A DNA stretch of 46,297 bases, from NCBI GenBank assembly GCA_019694465.1, contig JAIBBV010000028.1, positions 1 to 46,297 on the forward strand, read 5' to 3'. A program made the position numbers and the translations under genes. Of this stretch, positions 9,230 to 18,541 are shown piece by piece (position 1 is the stretch's first letter; the number at the start of each line of letters is the position of its first letter). The notes under the pieces are model-generated. The model did no database searches and had not been told where the DNA came from. It saw only the letters and a program-made list of their open reading frames with translations. The stretch comes from Oligoflexia bacterium (GTDB taxonomy: Bacteria > Bdellovibrionota_C > UBA2361 > JAFLCA01).

Positions 9230-11565
9230 TTCAATTCTTTCGATCTTTGGCAGTCGCAGCGTTAACCCGCTATTTCAATCGTGCCACGGTGCCAGCTAGC
9301 TTAACTGCGCTACGTTCAGAGTTGTCCCAGTTAGTAGTTGTGACCCAGTCACGCTCGTTGGTTGTAGAGTCCTTGCTGGCCTCATATTCGAAACGTCTCG
9401 GACTTGGAGCGCCCCAACTCGCCAGTCAGGCCGCTAATTCAAGCGATGCGGTAACATGGATCAGCATCCATGATCGCGAGCAACTTAGTCTGATCAATTC
9501 TCACAATCCTCAACGCAAATTCACAACACTCACAATTTTCGCTGCGCGTGGCCCGATCAAGACTAACCCCTCACACCGCATGGGCTTCTGGCGCAACCTG
9601 AGCATGTTATTGCTACCTCGCTCGCTAGTAGTAGTTTTTGGACGCCCAATTCAAGCTTCCGAGGGACGCAGTGTCACCCTCGAAAGGCTACTGAAACTCG
9701 ACTTTTACAGATCCATGAAGCTCGTCCGCGGAACACCACTACAGAGCGTCGACACCCAAATGCGCAGCATATTGGCTGGATCTGAGTTCGAACGGGAGCT
9801 GTCTATTATTGCGGCGCGCGAGCATGTTGCCAAAGAAACTCTACATCAGCGCGCGCAGCAAGAATTTCTAAAGATGGCAGCCAATCCCAGGCCGGTAATT
9901 TTTTGGTTACTTGCGCCCGTAGCGCGCTTCATGATCCGGCGCCTATTTGCGCAAGTAATATTAGAAGGACTCCCAGATTTCGAGGATCGGCTCCGGGAAA
10001 ACACTGTGGTGTTAGTGCCGATGCACCGGAGCCATTTAGACTATATCCTAGTTGGGTCTGCCCTGTACGACTCAGGCATTAACCCTCCACTGGTAGCAGC
10101 TGGGGTAAACTTAAATTTTTGGCCGATAGGCTTTTTCATCCGCAGCGTTGGTGCGTATTTCGTAAAGCGCAACGCGCGACAGGATCGCCTACATGGACTG
10201 CTGCTACGTCGCTACGTAACCTACTTAATAAAGCGTGGCCACCTGCAGGAGTTTTTCATTGAGGGCGGAAGAAGTCGCAGTGGAAAGATGCGCCCACCCA
10301 AATTGGGGCTGCTAAATACGATGGCGGATGCCTACTTTAAGGGTCTACGCAAAGACATCTTATTTATTCCCGTGTCGATTTCTTACGAAAACGTCGTGGA
10401 AGACAAAGTCTATGGCGATGAGAATTCAGGTAAGAGCAAAATCCGCGAGAACGCCCTCTCGCTGTTGCGCGCAACAAAAATTTTTAGCCGAAACTACGGG
10501 AACGTAATCATTAGATTGGGAGGAGCTTTCTCTCTCGCCAAATTTAAGGAGAGCTACAAGAGCACATCCAAAGCTGAAGATAAAAACCTAGTCGGAGAAT
10601 TGGCACATGAGCTGACTAGAACTATTCGAACCCAAAGTAGCATTTCTCTATCCAGTCTAGCCTACTCCGCCCTTCTCACTGCCCCACGCTATGCGTTGCC
10701 ACGACCTGACCTTATCAAGCGCATACGCGCTCTCGCCATAGCAGCTGAGCGTATGCGGCGCTTCGATCCGAGTCTTGGGAGCTTTACACCATCGTTGCAC
10801 CATTTTCTTTCGGGCAAGGAGTCTCTGATCGAGGAGCTCCCGCGTGCAGGAGTGGCAAGTTGCCAGACCTGCCTTGGCCACCAGGTTTACTATATTCCGG
10901 GCGTTCGAAGATTTACGGGCGACTTTTATAAGAACGCGACACTACATGTTTACTACGAACTTTCATTCTTATCGCTCCTCTCATTGTTGGGTGAGTCAAG
11001 CCAAGGGGAGGCAGCTTCGCAGCTTTACTCCCTGTTCGAATTCGAACTCTTGCTTGCCCCAAAGTCAGCCTTCCTTTCAACGGTCCAGCGCCTAGCAGAG
11101 GAGCTTTTAACTGAGGGCTCTTTGGCCTCCACAGACCCTGTTAAGTTTAGGAATAAGGAGTCAAGCCTATACCTTCCTGGCATGCTACTTAGCCATCTAC
11201 AAAGCCTTCTGTGGGTACACCTAAACCTTGCTGACGCGCCGCTTAAAACTCAGCTTAACTACACCGAAATGCTGGCTCGGCTCCAGGATAGCGCTAAAGC
11301 TGCGTTCTATCTTGGCTACGTCACTAGAACGGAGGCCTCCTCTCAATCTGCAATAGCATCATCTCTTGAGGGTATGGCACAGCGTGGCTTGGTTGAAATT
11401 ACGGAGCAACAAGGAAAGCCAGCCTTTATAGAAGTCCTAAGCGATTTGGCAGCGGAACGACTGTTCATTGAGCGACTGAACAACCTAGCTCTCTCCGGAA
11501 TAGATTCCCCCAACTGGCCGAATATCCTTGTTGCCAACGACTACTGCGCAAACCAGGATCGCTGA
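9226..11565 (+). CDS. plsB: Glycerol-3-phosphate acyltransferase PlsB
   Basis: First step of phospholipid synthesis: acylation of glycerol-3-phosphate at position 1 at the inner membrane. All four acyltransferase blocks are present: HRSHLD (H267 and D272), GAYFVKRNARQDR, EGGRSRSGKMRPPK (from E346) and FIPVSISYE. 779 residues, close to the usual size of about 800, with the long N- and C-terminal extensions typical of PlsB rather than the small PlsC or PlsY enzymes. The ATG at 9226 overlaps the preceding stop (ATGA) and has a G-rich ribosome-binding site; an ATG at 9211 is possible but lies deeper inside the upstream gene. No frameshift or missing motif. Confidence 0.93.
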   Translation: MIQFFRSLAVAALTRYFNRATVPASLTALRSELSQLVVVTQSRSLVVESLLASYSKRLGLGAPQLASQAANSSDAVTWISIHDREQLSLINSHNPQRKFTTLTIFAARGPIKTNPSHRMGFWRNLSMLLLPRSLVVVFGRPIQASEGRSVTLERLLKLDFYRSMKLVRGTPLQSVDTQMRSILAGSEFERELSIIAAREHVAKETLHQRAQQEFLKMAANPRPVIFWLLAPVARFMIRRLFAQVILEGLPDFEDRLRENTVVLVPMHRSHLDYILVGSALYDSGINPPLVAAGVNLNFWPIGFFIRSVGAYFVKRNARQDRLHGLLLRRYVTYLIKRGHLQEFFIEGGRSRSGKMRPPKLGLLNTMADAYFKGLRKDILFIPVSISYENVVEDKVYGDENSGKSKIRENALSLLRATKIFSRNYGNVIIRLGGAFSLAKFKESYKSTSKAEDKNLVGELAHELTRTIRTQSSISLSSLAYSALLTAPRYALPRPDLIKRIRALAIAAERMRRFDPSLGSFTPSLHHFLSGKESLIEELPRAGVASCQTCLGHQVYYIPGVRRFTGDFYKNATLHVYYELSFLSLLSLLGESSQGEAASQLYSLFEFELLLAPKSAFLSTVQRLAEELLTEGSLASTDPVKFRNKESSLYLPGMLLSHLQSLLWVHLNLADAPLKTQLNYTEMLARLQDSAKAAFYLGYVTRTEASSQSAIASSLEGMAQRGLVEITEQQGKPAFIEVLSDLAAERLFIERLNNLALSGIDSPNWPNILVANDYCANQDR

Positions 11566-12037
11566 CAGGGTCCCGAACGGTTAGGAGATAGTTTCGGGGC
11601 ATGTCAAGGAGACGCTGGCCGACGATTGCTCTAACACAATCCGTCCAGACCATTCAGCCTTTAACCTGCCATCTCTAACCTCAGCGCCTTTGAGAACTTT
11701 CTGCTGCAAGACTCGAATATAGGGTAGACAGGTCATCACAAGACTGGCTAAAAGTTACTTGGAAGCTATTATTAGCTTCTGCCGCGCCAGGGATGGTGCG
11801 GTGGACGCTGAAGTCGCGGACGTGACACAGCCCACTGGCACTTTGGGGTTCCAGAAATGGTGTGTTGTGTTTATCAAATGAGTACTCACTCATTTAAAAC
11901 GACTTCTAGTGACGTGCATCTCAAGGAAGAACTCAATATTTTGGGGTTTGGTGTCGACAGCTGCTTGTGGTAGCAGCACTACAGGGTGGTAGTGCAGTTG
12001 CCGGGCATATGTTTTTACGCTCTATCGGGATGAGGTC
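11566..12037. other. Intergenic region with a hairpin
   Basis: About 470 bases after plsB without a convincing gene. A 6-base inverted repeat (CCCGAA/TTCGGG, 15-base loop) lies just after the plsB stop, near 11572-11600; it is weak and has no T-run. A stronger hairpin lies at 11976-11995: GCACTAC and GTAGTGC around a 6-base loop, about 45 bases before the next start. A short reading frame on the minus strand (11681-11893) lacks a ribosome-binding site and recognisable content, and was not accepted. Confidence 0.5.
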
Positions 12038-12715
12038 GTGCGAGGATTGCCGCGTTTTGTGAATGCCCCACCACAACTGCTTGCCAGTTGCATCCTGCAT
12101 CGGCGGCTAGTCCTAGCAATCTTACTTGCCTTAGCTCTCTCACTAATTATATCCCCTGATTTATCGATAGCCCAAACTCGTCGGCCGCCTGACGGAAAGA
12201 GCCTCAAAGGCGCCTTGGGCGGAGAGGATGTAGGATTATATCAATTCAGCTTTGCCAGCACCTTCGACAAGATATTCACCACCTCTGCCAGCACAGACTT
12301 ATACGATCCAATCACAATTCAAACCCTTAAAACCCTGCGCGATGAAGCTATCCCCCGCTACAACCCTGAGGATGTCGACGCTGGTCTTGTACGCCGGGTC
12401 GCTGAAAAGGCTCTCGCTATTCAGTCCGGTCGGGGCTTCTCGAGACTTGTGGCAGGCTCTGAGCTACGTGGCCCCTACCTCGGACTAATGGATGAGCTCC
12501 GCGCCATCCAGGACATATTCCGCTATAGTATCCAATCTACTGGCGAGCAGGTGGTACTAACACGAGAGAGAAAGGGCAAACGACTTGTGGAACTAAGCCT
12601 TGAGTTCAACCTAAAGCAAGGGGTCGACCCTCAGATTAGATTTGGTGACTCGGTTCGCTTTCGCTACGACTATATCTCCAAGACCCCGCTGCTGGAGTAT
12701 GGGTTTACCTTCTAG
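12038..12715 (+). CDS. Exported protein of unknown function
   Basis: 225 residues from a GTG start. An N-terminal region with HRRLVLAILLALALSLII (about 21-40) and a possible cleavage after SIAQ makes export likely. The mature part has no motif I recognise; it ends in YGFTF, and a terminal Phe after beta-type sequence is common in outer-membrane proteins, though the protein is small for a barrel. GAGG lies only two bases from the GTG, so the true start may be slightly downstream (a TTG at 12047). No operon partner is close: a 271-base gap without a recognisable gene separates it from the next CDS. Confidence 0.6.
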   Translation: MRGLPRFVNAPPQLLASCILHRRLVLAILLALALSLIISPDLSIAQTRRPPDGKSLKGALGGEDVGLYQFSFASTFDKIFTTSASTDLYDPITIQTLKTLRDEAIPRYNPEDVDAGLVRRVAEKALAIQSGRGFSRLVAGSELRGPYLGLMDELRAIQDIFRYSIQSTGEQVVLTRERKGKRLVELSLEFNLKQGVDPQIRFGDSVRFRYDYISKTPLLEYGFTF

Positions 12716-12986
12716 CCCTAATAGCTTAGAGTGCTCAACAAAGTGCAACCGACTACGCCAATCGACACATGGCCTGCAACAGCGCCAGGCAGTGCAGAAC
12801 AAGCAGCATGTAGTCTCGCTACCCCTTCGGCCGAAACCAGTTGTGGTTCATTTACACTGAGGCGTAGTAGTCGTAATTTTGTGCAGCATGCAATGAGCCT
12901 TTCAACTGACTCAACGAAACGCAAAGTCTAGGATAGCGCTTAACTTTTTATAGCAGAATTTGTTAATCGACATTTGGAGCAATCTT

Positions 12987-14678
12987 GTGAAAAACATCAA
13001 AATTGGCTTTCGCATTTCACTTATCATCATCGCATTCACAGCCTTAGTGGCGTGCTCAAAAGATACAGCCAACAAACAATCGATCCTCGACAATCCATCT
13101 ATCCAGAAGCTACCAGCCAGCGCCATGGCGTTCCTAACTTGGGATTCAACACGACCGGCATACCAGAAATTTCGCTTGAGCCAATGGGGCCGGGCCGGAA
13201 ACTCGGCTTTATTGGATACATTTAAGCAAATTGCAGAACGCAGTCAGGATGAAAAGCTACTTGGGCTTGTTGACGCATTCATCAAGACTGGACTTATTAC
13301 TACATCTTCAGACCAAAGCGAGGCCTTACGCGACGCGGTAGTCTTTCTGACAACCGATCAGCCATCTCACCAGCCGGGCATTACTCTTTATGCTAGCGCG
13401 AACCAGGGCACAAACTTTAAGGATAAGTTGCGCGTACTTGAAGACTTGATGAAAAGTTCTGGCTACGAGACTAGCAAGCGCACCTCCCCTTACGATGGGT
13501 TCACGCTGAAGATTGTACGGGCACAAGGCTCTCCCATTTCGCTCCATTTTGCTGCGTCGCAGGATATCCTGGCTGTAAGTTCACAAGAGGAACTTCTAGC
13601 GGCAGCCTTTGCGGAGCCAAACCCTGCCGGGCTACAGCAAGTTAAGCAAACTGAGGCCTTTTTAAAAACTGCTGGAGCGGCCAACCCAGGCGACGAGGTC
13701 AGCATGGTGTTTGTTGATCTTCGAAAATTAATGGGAGAGGTGAACAATTCCGTTCCGCCAGTAACAGGCACAGCTGAGTCGCAAAAGATCCATGAAACAT
13801 TGGCGAATTTCCCAGCCCAAGGCCTATCATGGTCGCGACGTATGGGGCGCACACTCACCGACTCCATCGCTATCAGCCTTGATCCTAAAACCGAAGATCA
13901 GCGGCGCTGGGTGAATGCGCTTAGCGGTAGTGGTCAGGCTTACTCCTTTAAGAAGCTCCCGCCTGATATCCTTACAGGAGTTACCTTTGATGGTGCACTT
14001 CTACACAATATAAAGGAGGCAGCACTGGCAGAAGTAACAGCCGAAGAACGCTCTCAGCTTTCTCCGCAGTTAGCGTTCTTAGACACCCTGGAGAGTTTTA
14101 GTGTCGCTATTCGTAGCGGCACCGGAGGCTCACCATTCCCAGAGCTAGTTTTGGTGGCGACAGGCTCAAATGTGGATAGCATTAAGCAAAGTTTCCGCAA
14201 TGGCGTAGATCAAATTGTTCAGGCCTTGGGACTCAAGCTTGGGGCTTGGCAAAAAAAGCAAATTGATAAGGCCCAAATCGAGTACATCATGAGTCCGCTG
14301 GGTATCGGTGCATTTTTGGCTCAGTCTAGCGGTACTACCATCCTCAGTTCATCCGAAAGCGCAGTTAGCGATATCATGCGGGCTCAGGCCGGCACGGCAC
14401 CTGGACTAGGAGACAAACTCCCCGATGGGGCTCAAGACCTACTCAAGCAGAGCAACCCACTCGGGTTTGGGTACATTAATTTCTTCCGAATCGCATCGGT
14501 ACTCGAAAATGTCCAAGGTAGTCTTGCAATGTTTACCGGAGGGAAGTCCGCGGTAGAACAGGAAAAAGTCGAGTATCTGAAAAATCTTGGCGCCCTTGCT
14601 GGTTCAGCTAGCACCAAAGATGGCATCCTACGGCTCGAGGCCAGCTACGATCCTGGCACTAGTGGTGCAACCCCATAG
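12987..14678 (+). CDS. Large lipoprotein of unknown function
   Basis: 563 residues. The GTG at 12987 is preceded by TGGAG at 7-base spacing and gives a textbook lipoprotein signal: basic start (MKNIKIGFR), hydrophobic core, and lipobox LVAC. A TTG at 12960 would add nine residues and has no ribosome-binding site. The mature protein opens with repeated Leu/Ser/Ala-rich alpha/beta sequence (LPASAMAFLTWDSTRPAY), and similar strand-helix patterns recur through the chain. This pattern recalls DUF3352-like bacterial surface proteins, but that is a weak, remembered resemblance. Predicted to sit on the periplasmic face of the inner or outer membrane. Function unknown. Confidence 0.7.
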   Translation: MKNIKIGFRISLIIIAFTALVACSKDTANKQSILDNPSIQKLPASAMAFLTWDSTRPAYQKFRLSQWGRAGNSALLDTFKQIAERSQDEKLLGLVDAFIKTGLITTSSDQSEALRDAVVFLTTDQPSHQPGITLYASANQGTNFKDKLRVLEDLMKSSGYETSKRTSPYDGFTLKIVRAQGSPISLHFAASQDILAVSSQEELLAAAFAEPNPAGLQQVKQTEAFLKTAGAANPGDEVSMVFVDLRKLMGEVNNSVPPVTGTAESQKIHETLANFPAQGLSWSRRMGRTLTDSIAISLDPKTEDQRRWVNALSGSGQAYSFKKLPPDILTGVTFDGALLHNIKEAALAEVTAEERSQLSPQLAFLDTLESFSVAIRSGTGGSPFPELVLVATGSNVDSIKQSFRNGVDQIVQALGLKLGAWQKKQIDKAQIEYIMSPLGIGAFLAQSSGTTILSSSESAVSDIMRAQAGTAPGLGDKLPDGAQDLLKQSNPLGFGYINFFRIASVLENVQGSLAMFTGGKSAVEQEKVEYLKNLGALAGSASTKDGILRLEASYDPGTSGATP

Positions 14679-14708
14679 AGGTTAAGTCGATTTTACCCAC
14701 CTTTCCGC

Positions 14709-14745
14709 ACTATCGTTCTACCCCCTAGAACGATAGTCGACTATC
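14709..14745. repeat. Perfect 12-bp hairpin with an overlapping 14-bp palindrome
   Basis: Downstream of the large lipoprotein. Arms 14709-14720 (ACTATCGTTCTA) and 14726-14737 (TAGAACGATAGT) pair perfectly around CCCCC. The right arm also starts a second perfect palindrome, GATAGTCGACTATC (14732-14745), so GATAGT can pair with either of two ACTATC copies. No T-run follows, so it is not a classic intrinsic terminator. It may mark the transcript end, or be a protein site or an alternative-structure switch ahead of the small gene at 14888. Confidence 0.7.
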
Positions 14746-14887
14746 TTGCTATGCTCCTGCAGTTCTGGAAACCTGTGCTGCTGCCCGCTCATCTTTAAAT
14801 AGCGATACTAATTTAGCCCCCACTACTCGCTTAGTTGGGCGACCCGCCCCAAGGCCAATAAGGTTTTTCAGAGAAAGAGACGGTGCT

Positions 14888-15103
14888 ATGAAAACGGTTA
14901 ATAAGCTGATGGAAATCTCAAGCAGGCTTGAACACTTAGAAAGCGCGGCTCAATGGATCGCAAAAGAAACAGTCCACTCCGACAATACCGTTTCACAAAC
15001 TAGCACTCTTATTCAGACACTTGCCGATGACATACGCGAGCGTATGCTGGAACTTGTGCGAGAACTCGAAACAATGCATAGCAGCGGCGGGCATATCCAC
15101 TAA
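14888..15103 (+). CDS. Small helical protein of unknown function
   Basis: 71 residues, predicted almost wholly helical with heptad-like Leu and Ile spacing (LMEISSRLEHLES near 7-19 and DIRERMLELVRELE near 49-62), ending GGHIH. No signal peptide or membrane segment. The region upstream is purine-rich (AGAGAAAGAGACGG) but lacks a perfect ribosome-binding site. It may be a coiled-coil regulator or adaptor; there is no family I can name. Accepted as a probable gene because of its composition and orientation within a plus-strand run. Confidence 0.5.
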   Translation: MKTVNKLMEISSRLEHLESAAQWIAKETVHSDNTVSQTSTLIQTLADDIRERMLELVRELETMHSSGGHIH

Positions 15104-15263
15104 TGGCTACCACCAAATTCCGTGGCAGCAGTGACTAAGAGCGATGAAGGGCCATTCTGGCGAGCAATAGCTCAAGATTTCAATTAGTTAACAATTAGGT
15201 GGAGCAAGTTGCCTCTATCTCAGGATCAGGGTATGAGTTAGCACCCTGGTTTCTGGATTAGTC

Positions 15264-15677
15264 ATGCAACAGGCATTTGCAAGAACATACGACGAACAAT
15301 TTGAGCGCCAAGCAGCGCTTCCAACGACCCCCTCTCGCCGCTGGTTTAGCGTAAGCAATATAACAACCGAAGTATTGTTGTTGGGCCTGATATTGGCCGC
15401 ATTGCAGGTAATGGATGGGGTTCTAACCGCAGTTGGTGTCATTCACTTGGGTGTGCACGTAGAGGGCAATGTAATCATCCGCACTTTGATGGAGCAGATT
15501 GGAGCGATTCCAGCCCTTTTAATCATAAAAGGCGTGGCGCTCGCGGTGATCGTTGGAATTTGTGGAATGGCCGCCCACGTTAAATGGCTTACCTTGGCCA
15601 TGCGTGCCATCATTGTTATTTACGTCGGTGCAGCTGTTATTCCCTGGTCAGTGGTAATTGCCAAGCACATCCTCTAG
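15264..15677 (+). CDS. Integral membrane protein, DUF5658-like
   Basis: 137 residues with about 40 soluble N-terminal residues and then three hydrophobic segments (about 39-60, 82-104 and 110-132). The pattern of an Asp and Thr in the first helix (VMDGVLTAVGV), Gly and Glu-Asn between helices (HVEGNVIIR) and a Lys in the second (LLIIKGVAL) matches my recollection of the small DUF5658 membrane family, whose function is unknown. ATG start without a strong ribosome-binding site. Stands alone, with gaps of 160 and 195 bases on either side. Confidence 0.6.
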   Translation: MQQAFARTYDEQFERQAALPTTPSRRWFSVSNITTEVLLLGLILAALQVMDGVLTAVGVIHLGVHVEGNVIIRTLMEQIGAIPALLIIKGVALAVIVGICGMAAHVKWLTLAMRAIIVIYVGAAVIPWSVVIAKHIL

Positions 15678-15729
15678 GCATAGAGCCTGTTTCGAACACG
15701 CATTCTAGGTAATTCTATTATCAGCTTAC

Positions 15730-15753
15730 GAACTTATCGCATCCTATAAGTTC
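15730..15753. repeat. 8-bp perfect hairpin
   Basis: GAACTTAT and ATAAGTTC flank an 8-base loop, about 50 bases after the stop of the membrane protein gene. No T-run follows. A second, weaker nested inverted repeat (TGGTC/GACCA enclosing CGAA/TTCG) lies at 15837-15864, within 10 bases of the glycosidase start, and could fold in its leader. Confidence 0.5.
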
Positions 15754-15872
15754 TGGCATTAGCGCAGTATTTTCTTCGGCGTATAATAATCGAAGGGCGT
15801 TCTTCGATCGGACAGGGAACCCAAGTGTTTACCTAGTGGTCGAATATAGTTCGTATTTGGACCATAAGACTG

Positions 15873-16949
15873 ATGCAAATTGCGATCACAACAACACACC
15901 CGCGTATGCTCTATGCCCGCCTCATTTACCTGTGTTTACTCAGTATCGCTCTAATTTACCCAGCACGGGCAACCCTCGCAGACACTAGATTACGCGGCAT
16001 GCAGGTTGGCACTGGAATAACTCCTGCTGACATTCAAGTTCTTGGATCATGGAAAGCTAATATTGCCCGCTACCAACTTTATTTTGCTGACGCAGCCACA
16101 GCCAGCGAAAGCGAATACTTTGATTGGCTTGAAGAGGAGCTAGACAAGCTGGAGGCCTTGCTACCCTACTTCGCCGCAGCAAACATAAAGGTTTTGATTG
16201 TCCTTCAAAGCCCACCGGGCGGTTTAGCTTCTCTAAAACCTAAAATGTATCGCATGTTCAAAGAGGCCTGGGCGCAAACTGACTTCTTTGAAGTTTGGAC
16301 ACGCATAGCCACACGTTTCGTTGGCAACCAGACTATTTGGGGCTACGCACTGATCAATGAGCCTGCCGCAGATCCCAAGTATATCCCATCCACCTTGCTA
16401 GACCTGAATGAGGTACATCTCGAAGCTGCGCAGCGAATTCGAGCAATTGATAGCGATCCTCAACACTGGATTGTTGTGTCAGCTATTTATGGAGACCAAT
16501 CAAAGCTAAAGCACCTCGAACTTCTACCCACCAGCATCGCTGGAGTAGCCTACACTTTCCACTTTTACTATCCACCCTCTATCAATACCGCAGCAAACCC
16601 TGGCCCTTATCCGGCTCCTGGCTTAAATAAGAAAAAGTTACTAGCACGACTTGGGGGCGCAAAAAAGTTTGGAGAGAAGCTAGCGACAGAGAGGCCCGAC
16701 TCATTATTTTTTGTGGATGAATTCTCAGCCTGCCGCTGGAGTCCCAAAAATGGAGCCTATCGCTATCTCAAAGACCTAATCAGCATCTTTGAGAGCAAAG
16801 GTTGGTCTTGGCTATATCACGCATTCCGCGAATACCACAAATGGGATGTGGAGCTAAGTACTAAAAAGTCTTCCCTGACCCGAGCTAGCAGTCCGACTTC
16901 ACGTCAAAAACTACTCATGAAATACTTCGCCAAAAATACTGTGCTGTGA
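15873..16949 (+). CDS. Secreted GH5-type glycoside hydrolase
   Basis: 358 residues. An N-terminal hydrophobic segment (about 14-31, ending PARATLA) predicts secretion. The core is a TIM-barrel glycosidase of clan A type: IWGYALINEPAAD contains the acid/base E163 in the usual Asn-Glu-Pro setting, and FFVDEFSACRW contains the likely nucleophile E283 at the end of strand seven. This spacing fits cellulase-family GH5 enzymes, which cleave beta-linked glucans or mannans; the substrate cannot be read from sequence. The ATG at 15906 is an alternative start without a better ribosome-binding site. It is convergent with the Ser/Thr kinase gene, leaving 34 bases between the two stops. Confidence 0.82.
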   Translation: MQIAITTTHPRMLYARLIYLCLLSIALIYPARATLADTRLRGMQVGTGITPADIQVLGSWKANIARYQLYFADAATASESEYFDWLEEELDKLEALLPYFAAANIKVLIVLQSPPGGLASLKPKMYRMFKEAWAQTDFFEVWTRIATRFVGNQTIWGYALINEPAADPKYIPSTLLDLNEVHLEAAQRIRAIDSDPQHWIVVSAIYGDQSKLKHLELLPTSIAGVAYTFHFYYPPSINTAANPGPYPAPGLNKKKLLARLGGAKKFGEKLATERPDSLFFVDEFSACRWSPKNGAYRYLKDLISIFESKGWSWLYHAFREYHKWDVELSTKKSSLTRASSPTSRQKLLMKYFAKNTVL

Positions 16950-16983
16950 ATGGTAAGGCGCTGAGCGTGGAAGTGCAGTAAAG

Positions 16984-18297
16984 CTATTTTTTTGTCAAAG
17001 AGAAGCTATGTTGCTCTCGTAAACTGACATCAATAATGTTGCCACTAACATGCCTTGCATCCGCAGCTTCGATCTTAAGTCGTAAGCCTGCACGACCGCA
17101 GTTTATTGCGCCAGTCGAAAGATCCACCTCACCTTGCCGGCAGTACTCATATGAACTAGAGAACATTACTTTGCCTTTGGTAACACTTAGCTCCATTTGC
17201 TTTCGATAACCGGTACCACCATACAACTCTAAAGAGCCGCTGTAGTTTCCCTCTGACAAAGTAACCGAAGGTACCAACGTCTTAAAGCCATACGGCACTG
17301 CCAGTGCACATAAGAGTAACGCCGTACACACAACAGCGCGTCTGTATAAGACTCCTCGGTTTATACTTTCGTCTAATATAGTACTTGAGCGAACAGCCTT
17401 TTCGCAAAAGCGCTCGGTTTCAATCGATCGAGGCTTAATGGGCGCCTCCGCCTCTTCAGGAGACACCGCCAGCATCACAAGCGCCTGACGCATCTCCTCA
17501 GCACTTTGATAGCGTAGCAGTGGATCGACTGCGGTAGCCCTATCGATAATGGCCAGATACTTGCGCGGAAGCCCAGTTAGAGTAATTCGTGGCAACTCGA
17601 ACTGCGTACGAATCAAATACTCCAAAGCTTCATTGCCGCTCTTCTCGTTAAGTCTACGCTTGCCAGTCAGCACCTCATAAAGCATCAAGCCAACTGCGTA
17701 CACATCGCCACGCTCATCGTAAGCGCTCTCGCGCACATACTCAGGCGGCATATACTGGGCAGTGCCGAGTAAGATGCCGGTACGGGTCATACTTTCAAAC
17801 TCGCCCCACTTCATCAGGCCCAAGTCGCTGATCTTGACGGTGCCATTTTCTCCTATAAGCACATTTTCTAGTTTGAGATCACGGTGCACCACTTTGTGCT
17901 CATGCAAGACGGAAACACCTGCCAGGATCTTGCAAAAGATGTCATCTACTTCACTATAACTAAAGCGCCTGGTGCGGAATAAGTTGCCTAGGTCTGATCC
18001 AGCCACATATTCCATCGTAAAAGCGATCGTATCTCCCAGATGAATGAGGTCATACGCTTCTACAATGTTGGGATGATGAATTGTTTGACAAATCTTTAAT
18101 TCAGCCAGAAAACGATCAAGGGTATTTTCATCGAAAGCTGAATTGTTGAGTAATATCTTTAAGGCGACTTCTTTACCATCATGCTTGCGGTCTCGCACTC
18201 GGTACACCGCTCCGGCCGCTCCCTCACCGAGCACTCCAATCACCTCGAAGCGCTCCGATAAATCCGGTCGCGTTCGCAGGATCTGCGTTGTCGCCAT
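16984..18297 (-). CDS. Membrane-bound Ser/Thr protein kinase with C-terminal outer domain
   Basis: Hanks-type kinase, 437 residues from the ATG at 18297 (a GTG at 18306 is possible). Kinase features: Gly loop GEGAAGAVY, VALK lysine, HRDLKLENV with catalytic D140, DLG in place of DFG, GTAQYMPPE activation segment and GDVYAVGLMLYEVLTG. All catalytic residues are present, so it should be active. One membrane helix follows (about 325-345, VVCTALLLCALAVPYG), then about 90 residues outside the cytoplasm with no recognised PASTA or WD repeats. The most likely targets are Thr residues read by FHA domains, and an FHA protein lies about 10 kb away. A pairing is inference. It has its own 240-base upstream region. 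Confidence 0.88.
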   Translation of the reverse strand: MATTQILRTRPDLSERFEVIGVLGEGAAGAVYRVRDRKHDGKEVALKILLNNSAFDENTLDRFLAELKICQTIHHPNIVEAYDLIHLGDTIAFTMEYVAGSDLGNLFRTRRFSYSEVDDIFCKILAGVSVLHEHKVVHRDLKLENVLIGENGTVKISDLGLMKWGEFESMTRTGILLGTAQYMPPEYVRESAYDERGDVYAVGLMLYEVLTGKRRLNEKSGNEALEYLIRTQFELPRITLTGLPRKYLAIIDRATAVDPLLRYQSAEEMRQALVMLAVSPEEAEAPIKPRSIETERFCEKAVRSSTILDESINRGVLYRRAVVCTALLLCALAVPYGFKTLVPSVTLSEGNYSGSLELYGGTGYRKQMELSVTKGKVMFSSSYEYCRQGEVDLSTGAINCGRAGLRLKIEAADARHVSGNIIDVSLREQHSFSLTKK

Positions 18298-18541
18298 GTC
18301 TTCCACGTGCAGGCGCCCTTCCCCAAGCGTTTCAAAGCACTACGCCTTAGTTATCGGCAGATAAGTGGGTTGGGTTGAACCACTTTAGGGCAGGCCGGCG
18401 CGCCTTGGCTAAAATGAGATTAACCTAGAAACTGCTATGAATTTAGGGTGTTATACAATAGTGCCGGAACATCAGAGCTTCGCAGTAGCCTTGCCATGAT
18501 GCACGGGGCCACCCTCTTCAGACCGACCTTCAGGAATCAGC

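Noticed and set aside
11681..11893. Minus-strand reading frame of 70 codons after plsB
   Set aside because: No ribosome-binding site, no recognisable composition or domain, and it lies alone in an intergenic region.
12718..12931. Overlapping small frames on both strands between the exported protein and the large lipoprotein
   Set aside because: Mutually exclusive frames without ribosome-binding sites; they look like chance open frames.
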